Of a stretch of DNA of 64,000 bases, positions 32,826-41,051 are shown in pieces. The translations under genes and the position numbers were made by a program. Every line of letters begins with the position of its first letter. Position 1 is the first letter of the stretch. The stretch comes from CAXMST01 sp963712765. Its GTDB lineage: Bacteria > Actinomycetota > Thermoleophilia > Solirubrobacterales > 70-9. The notes beneath the pieces were generated by a model. That model was not told the DNA's origin, did not search any database, and was given only the letters and a program-made list of their open reading frames with translations. The DNA lies in NCBI GenBank assembly GCA_963712765.1, contig CAVQIX010000003.1, positions 186,001 to 250,000 on the forward strand, read 5' to 3'.

Positions 32826-33601
32826 GCTACAGCGCCGACGCCGGTCCGATCTCCGGTCCCCTCGGTGGGGCCGAGGTAGCGGACCGGTAGCTCGGTCTCG
32901 GCGATCGCGTGGCCGCTGTCACCCGCACACCAGGCCCTGGCGTCGGGCCTCGACGAGACGGCAGCGAGAAGGCGCGCGCCCTCGAAGTGCAGTGCGGTGC
33001 CGTCGGACGCCGCGTAGCCTGGACACATGCCGCGGCCCAGGTGGCGGTGGTAGGCCTCGCGCCGCCCGGGCTCGTCGCCGTAGTGGACGCAGTTGCTCCA
33101 CGGCAGCAGTCCCAGCCCGCGGAAGCTCCTTACCTCGCCGTGGAAGGAGGTAACGCCCTCCGAGAACCAGCACAGCGAGCCGGCGCTGAGGCCGCAGAGC
33201 ACGACTCCCGCCTCCCAGCACTCGCGCAGGATCGAATCGATCCCATGCGCCCGCCAGACGCCGAGCATGCTCAGGATGCTGCCGCCTCCGACGTAGATCA
33301 GGTCCTGATCGAGCAGGTGGGCCCGCAGATCATCGGCGCCGCGCTCGCGGCGGAAAAGCGAGATGTGAGAGGGGATGCATCGCGTGCCCGGGAAGGCGCG
33401 GTAGAAGCGGACGATGTAGTGGTCGGCGTCGCCGCTGGCGGTTGGCAGGAAACAGACCTTCGGCCGCTCGGCCCCGGTCAGGGAGAGGACGTATTCGTCG
33501 AGCAGCGGGTTGCCTGCCTCCATCGAGAAGCCGCCTCCTCCGAAGCTGACGATGCGGCGCTCGCCTCGCGAGAACTGCACCACATTGGACCCGGTCATCA
33601 T
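32822..33601 (-). CDS. peptidase S51 (PepE/cyanophycinase-like), copy 1
   Basis: 259 residues, paralogue of the next gene. Nucleophile in GLSAGS (S139), LIYVGGGS loop, and CFLPTASGDADHYIVRFY at the start. Both copies share the same order NCVHY or HCVHY after the nucleophile, so they arose by tandem duplication. ATG 33601 has an excellent ribosome site (AGGAGGG, 5 nt spacing). It follows glnK across a large hairpin, so it may be read at low level from the amtB-glnK promoter or from its own. Confidence 0.85.
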   Translation of the reverse strand: MMTGSNVVQFSRGERRIVSFGGGGFSMEAGNPLLDEYVLSLTGAERPKVCFLPTASGDADHYIVRFYRAFPGTRCIPSHISLFRRERGADDLRAHLLDQDLIYVGGGSILSMLGVWRAHGIDSILRECWEAGVVLCGLSAGSLCWFSEGVTSFHGEVRSFRGLGLLPWSNCVHYGDEPGRREAYHRHLGRGMCPGYAASDGTALHFEGARLLAAVSSRPDARAWCAGDSGHAIAETELPVRYLGPTEGTGDRTGVGAVA

Positions 33602-33620
33602 CGTTCCCTCCTTCCCATAA

Positions 33621-33674
33621 ACCGCCGCGAGGCGACCCCGTGACTCGACCGGGATCGCCTCGCTTTCTGGCGGT
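33621..33674 (-). terminator. large hairpin between glnK and the S51 genes
   Basis: Inner stem GCGAGGCGA (33627-33635) with TCGCCTCGC (33655-33663), extended by CCCCG/CGGG inside and by ACCGCC (33621-33626) with GGCGGT (33669-33674) outside. On the minus strand it follows the glnK stop by 28 nt. There is no T-run on that strand, so it may be a partial terminator or an mRNA stabiliser. Confidence 0.55.
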
Positions 33675-33702
33675 AATCGTCTTTTAGTGGTGGTCGTCCT
33701 GA

Positions 33703-34074
33703 CTACACGGAGGGGATCTCGCCGCCCTCGTGCGACTGCAGGACGAGCTCACCTTCCTCGCCGGTTCGGATGCGAATCGCTTCCTCTACCGGGACGACGA
33801 AGATCTTTCCGTCGCCGACCGATCCGGTCCGAGCGTGCTTGAGGATCGTCTCAACCACGGCGTCCTTCTCGGAGTCGTCGATCACACACTCGATCTTGAG
33901 CTTGGGCCGTACGTTGACGGTCAGGCTCGCGCCTCGGTAGTGCTCGACCACGCCCTTCTGGCGTCCCGACCCCTTGACCTCTGAGATCGAGAGGGAGGGG
34001 ACACCGTGCTCGAGCAGCTCCTGGCGGATCGGCTCGAACGCCTCATGTCGGATGAATGCTTCTACCTTCTTCAT
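33703..34074 (-). CDS. glnK: PII nitrogen regulatory protein
   Basis: 123 residues, PII signal protein that binds ATP/ADP and 2-oxoglutarate and gates the ammonium channel. The T-loop is complete: GSGRQKGVVEHYRGASL with Y46 in the position of the tyrosine uridylylated or adenylylated in other bacteria; the B-loop is GSVGDGKIFV. AAGGAGG lies 7 nt before ATG 34074. It is 15 bp downstream of amtB, the classic amtB-glnK pairing. The C-terminal extension (RTGEEGELVLQSHEGG) is slightly longer than in E. coli GlnK. Confidence 0.95.
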   Translation of the reverse strand: MKKVEAFIRHEAFEPIRQELLEHGVPSLSISEVKGSGRQKGVVEHYRGASLTVNVRPKLKIECVIDDSEKDAVVETILKHARTGSVGDGKIFVVPVEEAIRIRTGEEGELVLQSHEGGEIPSV

Positions 34075-34089
34075 TTGGGCACCTCCTTC

Positions 34090-35559
34090 CTAGCTCTGGG
34101 GTCCGCCGACGCCTGCCGGCGCGGGGGGTTCGGCCACCGGCGTGCCGGCGACCGTCGGCTCGAACCTACCGACCGGGTACTCCTCCTGCGGGATGAACCA
34201 CTCCGGGTACCCGTACATGCCGTGGGTGGCGATGTCGAGTCCGGAGAGCTCCTCCTGCTCGGTGACGCGCAGGCCGATCGTGGCCTTGACGGCCGCGAAC
34301 ACGGCGTAGGAGAGACCGAGCACCACGACGAACGTGGCGACGACTCCCACCGCCTGTACGGCCAGCTGACCGAGCGAGCCGGCGAATTCGACATCTGAGT
34401 CGAAGATGCCGTACCAGATACCCGGGCTGGCCTCGTCGCCGACGAGCCGTGCGGATCCGAAGATCCCGACCGCGATCGTGCCCCAGATACCGGCGAGACC
34501 GTGCGCGGACAGCGCACCGACCGGATCATCCAGGTGCTTCTCGATCGCGAGTACGCCGTAGACGACGAGCACTCCGGCCAGGAAGCCGATGATCGGGGCC
34601 GCCCAGAACTCCACGAAGCCGGAGGGGGCGGTGATACCGACCAGACCGGCGATCGCACCGTTGCCGGCCATGCCGACGTCGAGCGACTTGGTCTTGGCGT
34701 AGACGACCAGCAGCGCGCCGAGCACACCAGCTGCCGCGGCTAGCTGCGTGTTCAACGCGACCTCAGCGAAGAACGCATCGCTGGTGCCGAACGTCGAACC
34801 GGCGTTGAAGCCGTACCAGCCGACCCACAGGATCAGGACACCGAGGCCGACGATCGGCATCGAGTGACCGGGAATCGCCCGGGGCTTGCCATCGGCTCCG
34901 TACTTGCCGATACGGGGGCCGAGCAGCAGCAGAGCTGCGAGACCGCCGACTGCACCGGTGAGGTGAACCACCGACGAGCCCGCGAAGTCGAGCACCGGCT
35001 TACCGCCGATATCCGAGAGCAGGCCGCCGCCGTAGACGGCATGCGCGATCAGCGGGTAGATCACCGCGGCGAATATCGTCGCGTAGATCACGTAGGCGCT
35101 GAACTTGATCCGCTCGAGCGTCGTTCCCCAGACGATCGCCAGCGAGACGGCGCAGAACAGCATTCCGAACAGCATCGAAGCGGCGTCGGGTCCGCCGACG
35201 ACCGTGCCGGCAATCTCTTGACCGTGGCCGAAGAAGAATCCGTCGGTCCCGAAGATGTCATTTCCGGGGCCGGAGATTCCGAAGCCGATCGCCCACCAGG
35301 CGATGGTTGCGATGCCGAGGTTGACGAGAATCTTCGCCACTCCTGCGCCGACGTTCTTCTGCCTGGAGAAACCGATCTCCAGGAAGAGGAACCCGGCCTG
35401 CATGAAGAGGACGAGCACCGCGGAGACGATGATCCAGGTGATATCGAGCTCACCCTTCACTGTCTCGGCGAGCGCGGCGTCCTGGGCGGAGGCCAGCGCC
35501 GGCAGAGCCAGCGACAGGGCGAACGCCATCAGGGCGGCGAGGCTGAGCCTCTTGGTCAT
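34090..35559 (-). CDS. amtB: ammonium transporter
   Basis: 489 residues, Amt/Mep/Rh channel with a cleaved signal (LALPALASAQ) and eleven membrane helices. The two pore histidines are in YPLIAHAVYGG and GALSAHGLAGIWG. The C-terminal tail (about 430-489), where PII binds, is long and Pro/Glu-rich. ATG 35559 has AGGAGGG 9 nt upstream. The 227-bp region up to 35786 holds its promoter and a small hairpin (CTCTCG 35674-35679 with CGAGAG 35688-35693) that is followed on the minus strand by AATTTT; this could be an attenuator, but I see no known nitrogen-regulator site with confidence. Confidence 0.95.
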   Translation of the reverse strand: MTKRLSLAALMAFALSLALPALASAQDAALAETVKGELDITWIIVSAVLVLFMQAGFLFLEIGFSRQKNVGAGVAKILVNLGIATIAWWAIGFGISGPGNDIFGTDGFFFGHGQEIAGTVVGGPDAASMLFGMLFCAVSLAIVWGTTLERIKFSAYVIYATIFAAVIYPLIAHAVYGGGLLSDIGGKPVLDFAGSSVVHLTGAVGGLAALLLLGPRIGKYGADGKPRAIPGHSMPIVGLGVLILWVGWYGFNAGSTFGTSDAFFAEVALNTQLAAAAGVLGALLVVYAKTKSLDVGMAGNGAIAGLVGITAPSGFVEFWAAPIIGFLAGVLVVYGVLAIEKHLDDPVGALSAHGLAGIWGTIAVGIFGSARLVGDEASPGIWYGIFDSDVEFAGSLGQLAVQAVGVVATFVVVLGLSYAVFAAVKATIGLRVTEQEELSGLDIATHGMYGYPEWFIPQEEYPVGRFEPTVAGTPVAEPPAPAGVGGPQS

Positions 35560-35786
35560 TGGTTAATCCCTCCTAGCCGCCGTGGCGTCTGCCCCGGCGG
35601 TTGCGGTTTACGAACGACCCGAAGTCTGGGCCGGTCCCGGCCGGCGATGTTTGTACCGCGGTCGAAAATTCCTCTCTCGGGCTTGTACGAGAGGGAGGCG
35701 AGTCCCCGCAAACCCCATGGACAAGAGCCTTGGGGGAGGGGGTGCCGGTGGCTGGCCCGGCCGTTTCCCGGAGGCCAGGCGGCCGC

Positions 35787-36716
35787 TCAGGCCTTGCTTG
35801 GGGCCCCTTCTGTCGCTTCCGGCGCGCCGGGGGAGCTCGCCCGGGCGGGCTCTGACTCGGCCCCCGCTCCGATCACCAGCTCCCCACGCTCACGCGCGAT
35901 CAGGATCTGCTCGGGATCGCCGCCAAGTTCGGTCCAGCTCGCCCGGGCGCCGGCGTGCAGATCGTCGAGGAAGCCGTCTGTGTGGAGCGGGTCGTGGTGG
36001 AAGAGCAGTGTCTGCCTGGCGCCGACCCGCTTGGCGAAGGTGAGGGCGTCGGTGACCCTGGAGTGGCCCCAGCCCTCGTGTCCGCCGTACTCGTCATCGG
36101 CGTATTGGCAGTCGTGGATCAGCAGATCTGCGTCGCGGGCGAGGTTGTAGCCGCTGATCCATTCGGGCTCGAGGTCATCCAGCGGGGCTCCCAGTGCGGG
36201 TTCGTGGTCCGATATGTAGCAGAGCGTCTTGCCCGCATCCTCGATCCGGAAGCCGAGCGTCGGCCCGCGGTGGGTGACGGCTTCGGCACGGATCTTGGCG
36301 CCGCCGATCTGCCATTCGCTGGCGGGGGCCTCGAGGAAGGAGACGTCGCAGGGCAGCTCACGCACCTCGACCGGCGAGAGCGGCGCCGAGATGTAGCGGG
36401 CAATACGCGCCTCGAGGCTGGCCTCGGGCGAGTTCGGGCCCCAGATCCGGATCGTCGACTCGGCCCGGAAGCAGGGAGGGAAGAACATCAACCCCTGGAT
36501 ATGGTCGAGGTGGAGGTGGGTGAGGAGGATGTTGATCGAGGGCATGTCCGGCGGCAATGCGAAGCCGAGCGTGCGGATCCCGGTCCCGGCGTCGATGATC
36601 AGCGTCTCGCCGGTGGAGAGCGTCAACTCCACGCATGAGGTGTTGCCTCCATAGCGGTTCATCTCCGGCCCGGGTGACGGGATCGAGCCGCGTGCGCCCC
36701 AGACCTTGGCCCTCAT
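35787..36716 (-). CDS. metallo-beta-lactamase-fold hydrolase
   Basis: 309 residues. The MBL metal motif is THLHLDH (H67, H69, D71, H72), with further ligands in AVTHRGPTLGF and LIHDCQY. The opening KVWGARGSIPSPGP is typical of the subgroup related to phosphodiesterase/RNase Z-like MBL proteins that sit beside signalling domains. Substrate unknown. Residues 285-309 are a low-complexity tail. It overlaps the PAS gene as ATGA, so the two form a unit; a sensor-effector link is inferred. Confidence 0.87.
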   Translation of the reverse strand: MRAKVWGARGSIPSPGPEMNRYGGNTSCVELTLSTGETLIIDAGTGIRTLGFALPPDMPSINILLTHLHLDHIQGLMFFPPCFRAESTIRIWGPNSPEASLEARIARYISAPLSPVEVRELPCDVSFLEAPASEWQIGGAKIRAEAVTHRGPTLGFRIEDAGKTLCYISDHEPALGAPLDDLEPEWISGYNLARDADLLIHDCQYADDEYGGHEGWGHSRVTDALTFAKRVGARQTLLFHHDPLHTDGFLDDLHAGARASWTELGGDPEQILIARERGELVIGAGAESEPARASSPGAPEATEGAPSKA

Positions 36717-37156
36717 CCCAGAGCCTCGTGCTTGCCGATCGCGAGGCCCTTGGCCTCCGCTTCGTCGGTGGGCCAGAAGAAGATGATCGCGCCCGAGGCT
36801 CCGCTCTCGGTGCCGATGATCGGCATCCCGCTTGCGGCGATCTCATGCCGCTTGCCATGGGCCGAGCCGATGGTGAAGGTGGAGTGGCCCGGGCGGCCGT
36901 CCCTGAGCGCCACGGTCAGCGGCACCTCCTCGATCGGGATCGGCTTGCCGTCGCCGTCGAAGGGGCCGAAGGCCGCCATCCAGCGCTCCGGCTCCATCCG
37001 CCCGATCTCCTCGAAGGGCACCCCGAGCATCGCTCCGGCGGCCTCGTTGTAGAACAGCAGCTCGCCCGACTTCGCGACGAGGAACGCGGGCGTGGCGATG
37101 CTCGTCAGGAGGTTCCTGGCAAGGATCAATTCCAGCGGCCGCTGAGAGCTCGACAT
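36713..37156 (-). CDS. PAS-domain protein
   Basis: 147 residues, one PAS fold: TPAFLVAKSGELLFYNEAAG opens the domain and SGAIIFFWP closes it. No histidine kinase or other output domain follows, so it may signal by contact with the metallo-beta-lactamase protein encoded next. ATG 37156 is chosen because the PAS domain begins about 12 residues later; the frame extends to 37297 but the extra 47 residues are not protein-like. It is divergent from the GGDEF/HD-GYP gene, 183 bp away. Confidence 0.8.
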   Translation of the reverse strand: MSSSQRPLELILARNLLTSIATPAFLVAKSGELLFYNEAAGAMLGVPFEEIGRMEPERWMAAFGPFDGDGKPIPIEEVPLTVALRDGRPGHSTFTIGSAHGKRHEIAASGMPIIGTESGASGAIIFFWPTDEAEAKGLAIGKHEALG

Positions 37157-37339
37157 CGTGCGACACCCATTCTTCCATCCCGCCACTCCCGTGTCAGCCG
37201 GGTCGGAGTAGGGCTGGGTGGCGTCATCCAGATCGTGGCGCTCCGACCCGGCCGCGGGACGGCCGGCGCGGCGGTCGGTAACGTGACTTTCGGGCATGCT
37301 TAAGCGTGTCTCGGTCGACGCCGATAAGAGCTTCCGGGA

Positions 37340-38530
37340 ATGGGCCTTCTCTCCAAGCAGAGCGATTTATTTGAGAGCCAGCTGAGCGAAGCGCGCAAGC
37401 GCATCGCCGAATTGGAGACGGACCTGGCTCGATCGTCGACTCGGGATCAGCTGACCGAAACGCTGCTGACCCTGCGCGCCTTCCGGGCCCAGCTCGAGCT
37501 CGATGTCCAACGCGCGCATCGCTACCGCCGCCCGCTGAGCGTGGCGGTAATCGATATCGATCGCTTCCGCTCGATCAACCTCAGCCATGGCTACGGAGCC
37601 GGGGACAACGTCCTGGTAACGGTCGCCGGCGTGATCTCGCGGCTGACTCGTGCCCACGACCTCGCCTGTAGGACCGGCGGCGACGAGTTCGCGCTGCTGC
37701 TGCCCGAGACCGGCAGCAAGGCCGCTGTGCATGCGGTCAACCGGATCCTGCTCGCTCTCGAGGATGTCGCCGCCGGACCCGTACGGGGGCTGAGCGTCTC
37801 GGTCGGGATCGCGGCCCTGAGGCCGAAGCAGACCCCCGAACGGCTGCTGGCCTGCGCGCAAAAGGCGCTCGAGCAAGCCCGGGCGGGAGGGGGCGGGCGC
37901 GCCGCTGTTTACTCGAGCGGGGACGAACACGAGGAGGTGGCGCCCGATCCGGGCCATGGGGACGTGGTCGCCGCTCTCGCCTCCGCCCTGCAGGAGCGGG
38001 ATCAGTACACGGGCGATCACTCCGAGTCGGTCGTCGACGTCGCCGGCCGGGTCGGTGAGACGCTGGCAATGGACGAGGAGCAGATCTCCAAGCTCCGGAC
38101 CGCGGCGCTCCTGCACGACATCGGCAAGGTCGGGGTGCCGGACCACATCCTTCACAAGCCCGGGCCGCTCGACGAGCAGGAGTGGGAGATCATGCGGCAG
38201 CACCCGATCATCGGTGAGCGCATCATGCGGGCGATCCCCGGGCTCGGCGGCGTCGCCAGGATCGTTCGCCACGAGCACGAGCGCTGGGACGGCAAGGGCT
38301 ATCCGGACGGGATCTCAGGCGAGGACATCCCGCTGGGCGCTCGGGTGATCCTCGCCTGTGACGCCTACCATGCGATGACCTCCGACCGGCCCTACCGGGC
38401 GGCGATGTCGCACACCGACGCGGTCGCCGAACTGACCCGCAACGCGGGCACTCAGTTCGATCCCAACGTCGCCGAGGCGCTGGTCGGCTATCTCTACGGC
38501 AAGCGACAAACCGGCGTGAGCGGGCTTTAG
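37340..38530 (+). CDS. GGDEF and HD-GYP bifunctional cyclic-di-GMP protein
   Basis: 396 residues in three parts: a short coiled coil (1-35), a GGDEF diguanylate cyclase domain (40-195) and an HD-GYP phosphodiesterase domain (205-390). Active-site GGDEF is at 113-117, metal aspartates in IDIDRF (72, 74), and the inhibitory I-site RAHD (104-107) sits exactly five residues before GGDEF. The HD pair is H259-D260 and the GYP motif is in WDGKGYPDG (320-322). Both domains look catalytically complete, so this protein can in principle make and break c-di-GMP. No membrane or sensor domain; input must come from the N-terminal helix or a partner. Confidence 0.93.
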   Translation: MGLLSKQSDLFESQLSEARKRIAELETDLARSSTRDQLTETLLTLRAFRAQLELDVQRAHRYRRPLSVAVIDIDRFRSINLSHGYGAGDNVLVTVAGVISRLTRAHDLACRTGGDEFALLLPETGSKAAVHAVNRILLALEDVAAGPVRGLSVSVGIAALRPKQTPERLLACAQKALEQARAGGGGRAAVYSSGDEHEEVAPDPGHGDVVAALASALQERDQYTGDHSESVVDVAGRVGETLAMDEEQISKLRTAALLHDIGKVGVPDHILHKPGPLDEQEWEIMRQHPIIGERIMRAIPGLGGVARIVRHEHERWDGKGYPDGISGEDIPLGARVILACDAYHAMTSDRPYRAAMSHTDAVAELTRNAGTQFDPNVAEALVGYLYGKRQTGVSGL

Positions 38531-38547
38531 CGGCCGCCCCAGGACAG

Positions 38548-38562
38548 CGGGCCGACGGCCCG
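38548..38562 (+). terminator. short GC hairpin after the GGDEF/HD-GYP gene
   Basis: CGGGCCG (38548-38554) and CGGCCCG (38556-38562) form a compact inverted repeat 18 bp past the stop codon. No T-tract; weak candidate only. Confidence 0.3.
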
Positions 38563-38620
38563 GCGGCTTCTCAGACGGCTTGCGCTTGGCGGTCACGCCC
38601 GAGCGCGCGACCGCCGTCCG

Positions 38621-38770
38621 TCAACCGTCGAGCTTGCCGATCTTGAAGATCTTGGTACCGCAGTCGGGGCAGATGCCCTGAACCGCGGGACGGCCGTTCT
38701 TCATCGTGATCTGCTGGGGGTCCTTCATCTCGACCTTCTTGCGCTCCTTGACGCAGTATCCCTCAGCCAT
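38621..38770 (-). CDS. DUF5679-like small zinc-ribbon protein
   Basis: 49 residues starting MAEGYCVKERKKVEMKD and ending in a CPDC knuckle followed by GTKIFKIGK. The pattern GYCVKCRK-type plus a CxxC ribbon fits DUF5679, a tiny actinobacterial protein of unknown role; here the first knuckle has only one cysteine, so metal binding would use C6 plus the CPDC pair or would be incomplete. AAGGAG before ATG 38770 supports this short start over 38830. Confidence 0.75.
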   Translation of the reverse strand: MAEGYCVKERKKVEMKDPQQITMKNGRPAVQGICPDCGTKIFKIGKLDG

Positions 38771-38907
38771 GAGCCCTCTCCTTCCGGGCGCCTGACGCCC
38801 TGTATACGCGGTGATCGTGCGGTAAGGCACTAGCCACCATCGTTCGCGAATGTAGAGCCACCGGCGGACGACACCCCACCGAGGGGGCGAACTGGCGTTC
38901 GCCCGCG

Positions 38908-39966
38908 CTAGCGCTTGAGCTTGATCTTCTTCGTTTCGCTCGGAGCGCCGACCACCCTGGCCTTCGCCTTGACGGTCAGCTTCCGCTTGCCCTTGGCCGC
39001 GCGGCGGCCGACCTTCGACAGCTTCACCTTGACCGCCTTGCGCGCGGCGGAGCTGAGCGCGAACTTGCTCTTGCCGAGCTTCTTGCCGCCTCTCTTCGAG
39101 AGCAGGGTGAGCTTGCCGCGACAGCGACCGCCGAGGTTGCAGTCCATCGTCACCGAGGCGCTGGAGTTGCTCAGGCTGCCGCTGCGGGGAGTGACTCCGC
39201 CGAGGCAGCGCCCCATTCTCGCGTCAGCCTCGGCTTCGGAGCGAACGCTGCGCGCGAGAGGGCCGCGGGCGTCGGCCGCCCGGGCGCCGCAGAGGGGTAC
39301 GAAGTCGGCGTTGAGCAGGGGGAGCACGCCGCCGGTGCCGCTGCTGGTGCTCCGCCCGGTGCCGCGATCGGCGGGGCTCATGTGTGGGTAGTAGGCGGCC
39401 GAGAACTCGGGTCCGTTCCCGCCGGTGCCGTTGTCGAAGGCAGGGATCCTCGTGCCCGCCCGCAGGACGGTGATCCCGAGGTAGTCGAGCCAGCGCTGGC
39501 CGGCGTTGACGTCGATGCCGTTCTCGACCGGGAGCCGCACGTTGACCGAGGTGACCGTGTCGGCGTCACCGTTCACCCGCGGCGTGAAGACCTGGCTCTC
39601 GGCTTGGAAGAAGCAGCAGGCGAGCCCGAACTCGGTATCCCCGAGTTGCCGCAGAACCGTCACTCGCATCGGACCTGTCGGCGCCCTCGTCTTCACCCGG
39701 ACCCGTGTGATCACACCGCTGAGGGGTGTCGCCGTCGACTCGTTCGTGATCGGCGGGGCCGGGGTGCCGAGGTAGGTACAGCTGGTGACGCCGGTGGGAA
39801 AGAAGAAGGGCGGCGCCACCTCGCAGTCGTAGTTGGCGGTCACCGGCCGGTTGAGATCGGCCCCGATCGACTGCTGCGCGCTGGAGGTCTGAGGGAGGGC
39901 CAGCGCGAGCAGGCCGATCACGACGATCAGCGCCCCCGGCCTCAGCATTCGATTCACCCTGGTCAT
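38908..39966 (-). CDS. secreted protein with basic C-terminal domain
   Basis: 352 residues. A clear signal peptide (ALIVVIGLLALALPQTSSAQQ) precedes a mature N-terminus SIGADLNRPVTANYDCE and a beta-rich domain to about 220. The C-terminal 90 residues are very basic and repetitive (KVKLSKVGRRAAKGKRKLTV), a style common in surface proteins of Solirubrobacterales. The first domain resembles the secreted protein at 58390-59028: same opening motif and the same pattern of strands around NAGQRWLDYLGI. Function unknown; binding an acidic wall polymer is a guess from charge. Confidence 0.75.
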   Translation of the reverse strand: MTRVNRMLRPGALIVVIGLLALALPQTSSAQQSIGADLNRPVTANYDCEVAPPFFFPTGVTSCTYLGTPAPPITNESTATPLSGVITRVRVKTRAPTGPMRVTVLRQLGDTEFGLACCFFQAESQVFTPRVNGDADTVTSVNVRLPVENGIDVNAGQRWLDYLGITVLRAGTRIPAFDNGTGGNGPEFSAAYYPHMSPADRGTGRSTSSGTGGVLPLLNADFVPLCGARAADARGPLARSVRSEAEADARMGRCLGGVTPRSGSLSNSSASVTMDCNLGGRCRGKLTLLSKRGGKKLGKSKFALSSAARKAVKVKLSKVGRRAAKGKRKLTVKAKARVVGAPSETKKIKLKR

Positions 39967-40011
39967 CGACTGAAGGGTCAGATTATCGAGTCGAGGTGGT
40001 GGGCCGGGCGA

Positions 40012-40578
40012 CTAGCCGGAGCCGCCGGAGCCGCCGGATCCCGACGTGTCGAGTTCGGAGATCTGTTGGCGAAGGTCCTCGACGTCGTTCTCGAGCACGC
40101 CGATGCGCTTGCCCTGGTCGTCGTTGGAGGTGGAGATCGCCTCGACTTCCTGCTCGAGCGCGGTCAGCCGGGCCTCCAGCGACTCGAGGCTGGTCACCGC
40201 TCCCTCGGTGTCGCTCGCCTGGTCGGACACGCTGGTCAGCTCAGCCTCGAGGCGGTTGAGCTCACCCTTGGTGGCTGAGTTGTCGCGGGCGTCGATCGCG
40301 AGCACGATCGCAACGATCGCTGCGGCGAGGGCGAGAACGGCGGCAGCGGCGCCGGCGTAGGTGCGAGTGCCGAGCTTGCGGTCGATCTGGGCGACCCAGG
40401 CACGGAGGCCATCGGGGTCGGCCGGGGCCGCGGCTGAGTGCTGGCCTGTGGTCGCTGCCGGCTCAGCGGCGCCCTGCGCTTCCGCGGCCCGCCCGGCGGC
40501 CTCGGTCCCTGCATCGGGACCCGGTGCATCCTGCGGGTTCTGCGCGGAATCGGCCGGCGTGTTCGGATCTTCGGTCAT
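40012..40578 (-). CDS. membrane-anchored coiled-coil protein
   Basis: 188 residues: an Ala/Pro-rich acidic N-terminus (1-58), one membrane helix (AAAAVLALAAAIVAIVLAI, about 77-95) and a heptad-rich coiled coil (about 100-180: LNRLEAELTSVSD, LEARLTALEQEVEA), ending in a GSGGSGGSG tail. Likely anchored with the coil outside. No family recognised. It follows the rhodanese gene by 6 bp on the same strand. Confidence 0.65.
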   Translation of the reverse strand: MTEDPNTPADSAQNPQDAPGPDAGTEAAGRAAEAQGAAEPAATTGQHSAAAPADPDGLRAWVAQIDRKLGTRTYAGAAAAVLALAAAIVAIVLAIDARDNSATKGELNRLEAELTSVSDQASDTEGAVTSLESLEARLTALEQEVEAISTSNDDQGKRIGVLENDVEDLRQQISELDTSGSGGSGGSG

Positions 40579-40584
40579 GGCTCC

Positions 40585-40953
40585 TCAGCTGTTGTCGTGA
40601 AGTGGTTGGGCGATCGTCCCGCCGGCAGGCTCGATCTCCAGCCCTTCCCCTACCCAGGCTTCGAGTCCCCCGGCGAGGTTGTAAGCCTCGAAACCCGAGG
40701 CCCGGAAGGCCTGGGTTGCCATTGCCGAGCGCGCTCCGCTGCGGCACTGGAAGATCACCGGCTGATCCCTGGCGATCTCCCCCGAGCGGGTGGGAAGCGT
40801 GTCGAGCGGAATGTGCCGGGCGCCGGCGATCCTGCCCGCCTCCCACTCCGAGTCCTGGCGTACGTCGATCAGCTGCGCATCGACCTGCGCGATCATCTCG
40901 GCCGCCTGCTTGGGCCCCAGCTCGGTGGCGGCGGCTTCGGTCGTCTCGCTCAT
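40585..40953 (-). CDS. rhodanese-domain protein
   Basis: 122 residues, single rhodanese domain. Active-site loop is FQCRSGARS with C70 as the sulfur-carrying residue; WEAGRIAGARHIPL is the usual CH2A-type segment. Single-domain rhodaneses move sulfane sulfur for thiolation or cyanide/sulfide handling. ATG 40953 is preferred since the frame beyond it (to 41004) is short and unlike the family. Divergent from the thiolase gene, 98 bp away. Confidence 0.88.
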   Translation of the reverse strand: MSETTEAAATELGPKQAAEMIAQVDAQLIDVRQDSEWEAGRIAGARHIPLDTLPTRSGEIARDQPVIFQCRSGARSAMATQAFRASGFEAYNLAGGLEAWVGEGLEIEPAGGTIAQPLHDNS

Positions 40954-41051
40954 GGCGTCAGCATAGATCGCCGCCTCGCTCAGCGCGCAGGCCATTCGAG
41001 CCAACTAGGATTCCCCCCGCTTCCACCTTCGATCTTCAACAAGGAGCCACA

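Noticed and set aside
35560..35786. Nitrogen-regulator operator or glutamine riboswitch upstream of amtB
   Set aside because: No convincing GlnR-type half-sites or glnA-RNA core; only a 6-bp hairpin is visible.
37298..37339. Possible c-di-GMP riboswitch before the GGDEF/HD-GYP gene
   Set aside because: The leader is too short and lacks the GEMM core motifs.
38315..38596. Minus-strand frame with Lys/Pro/Arg-rich start downstream of the DUF5679-like gene
   Set aside because: It lies antisense to the end of the well-supported GGDEF/HD-GYP gene; the basic composition follows from the GC-rich complement.
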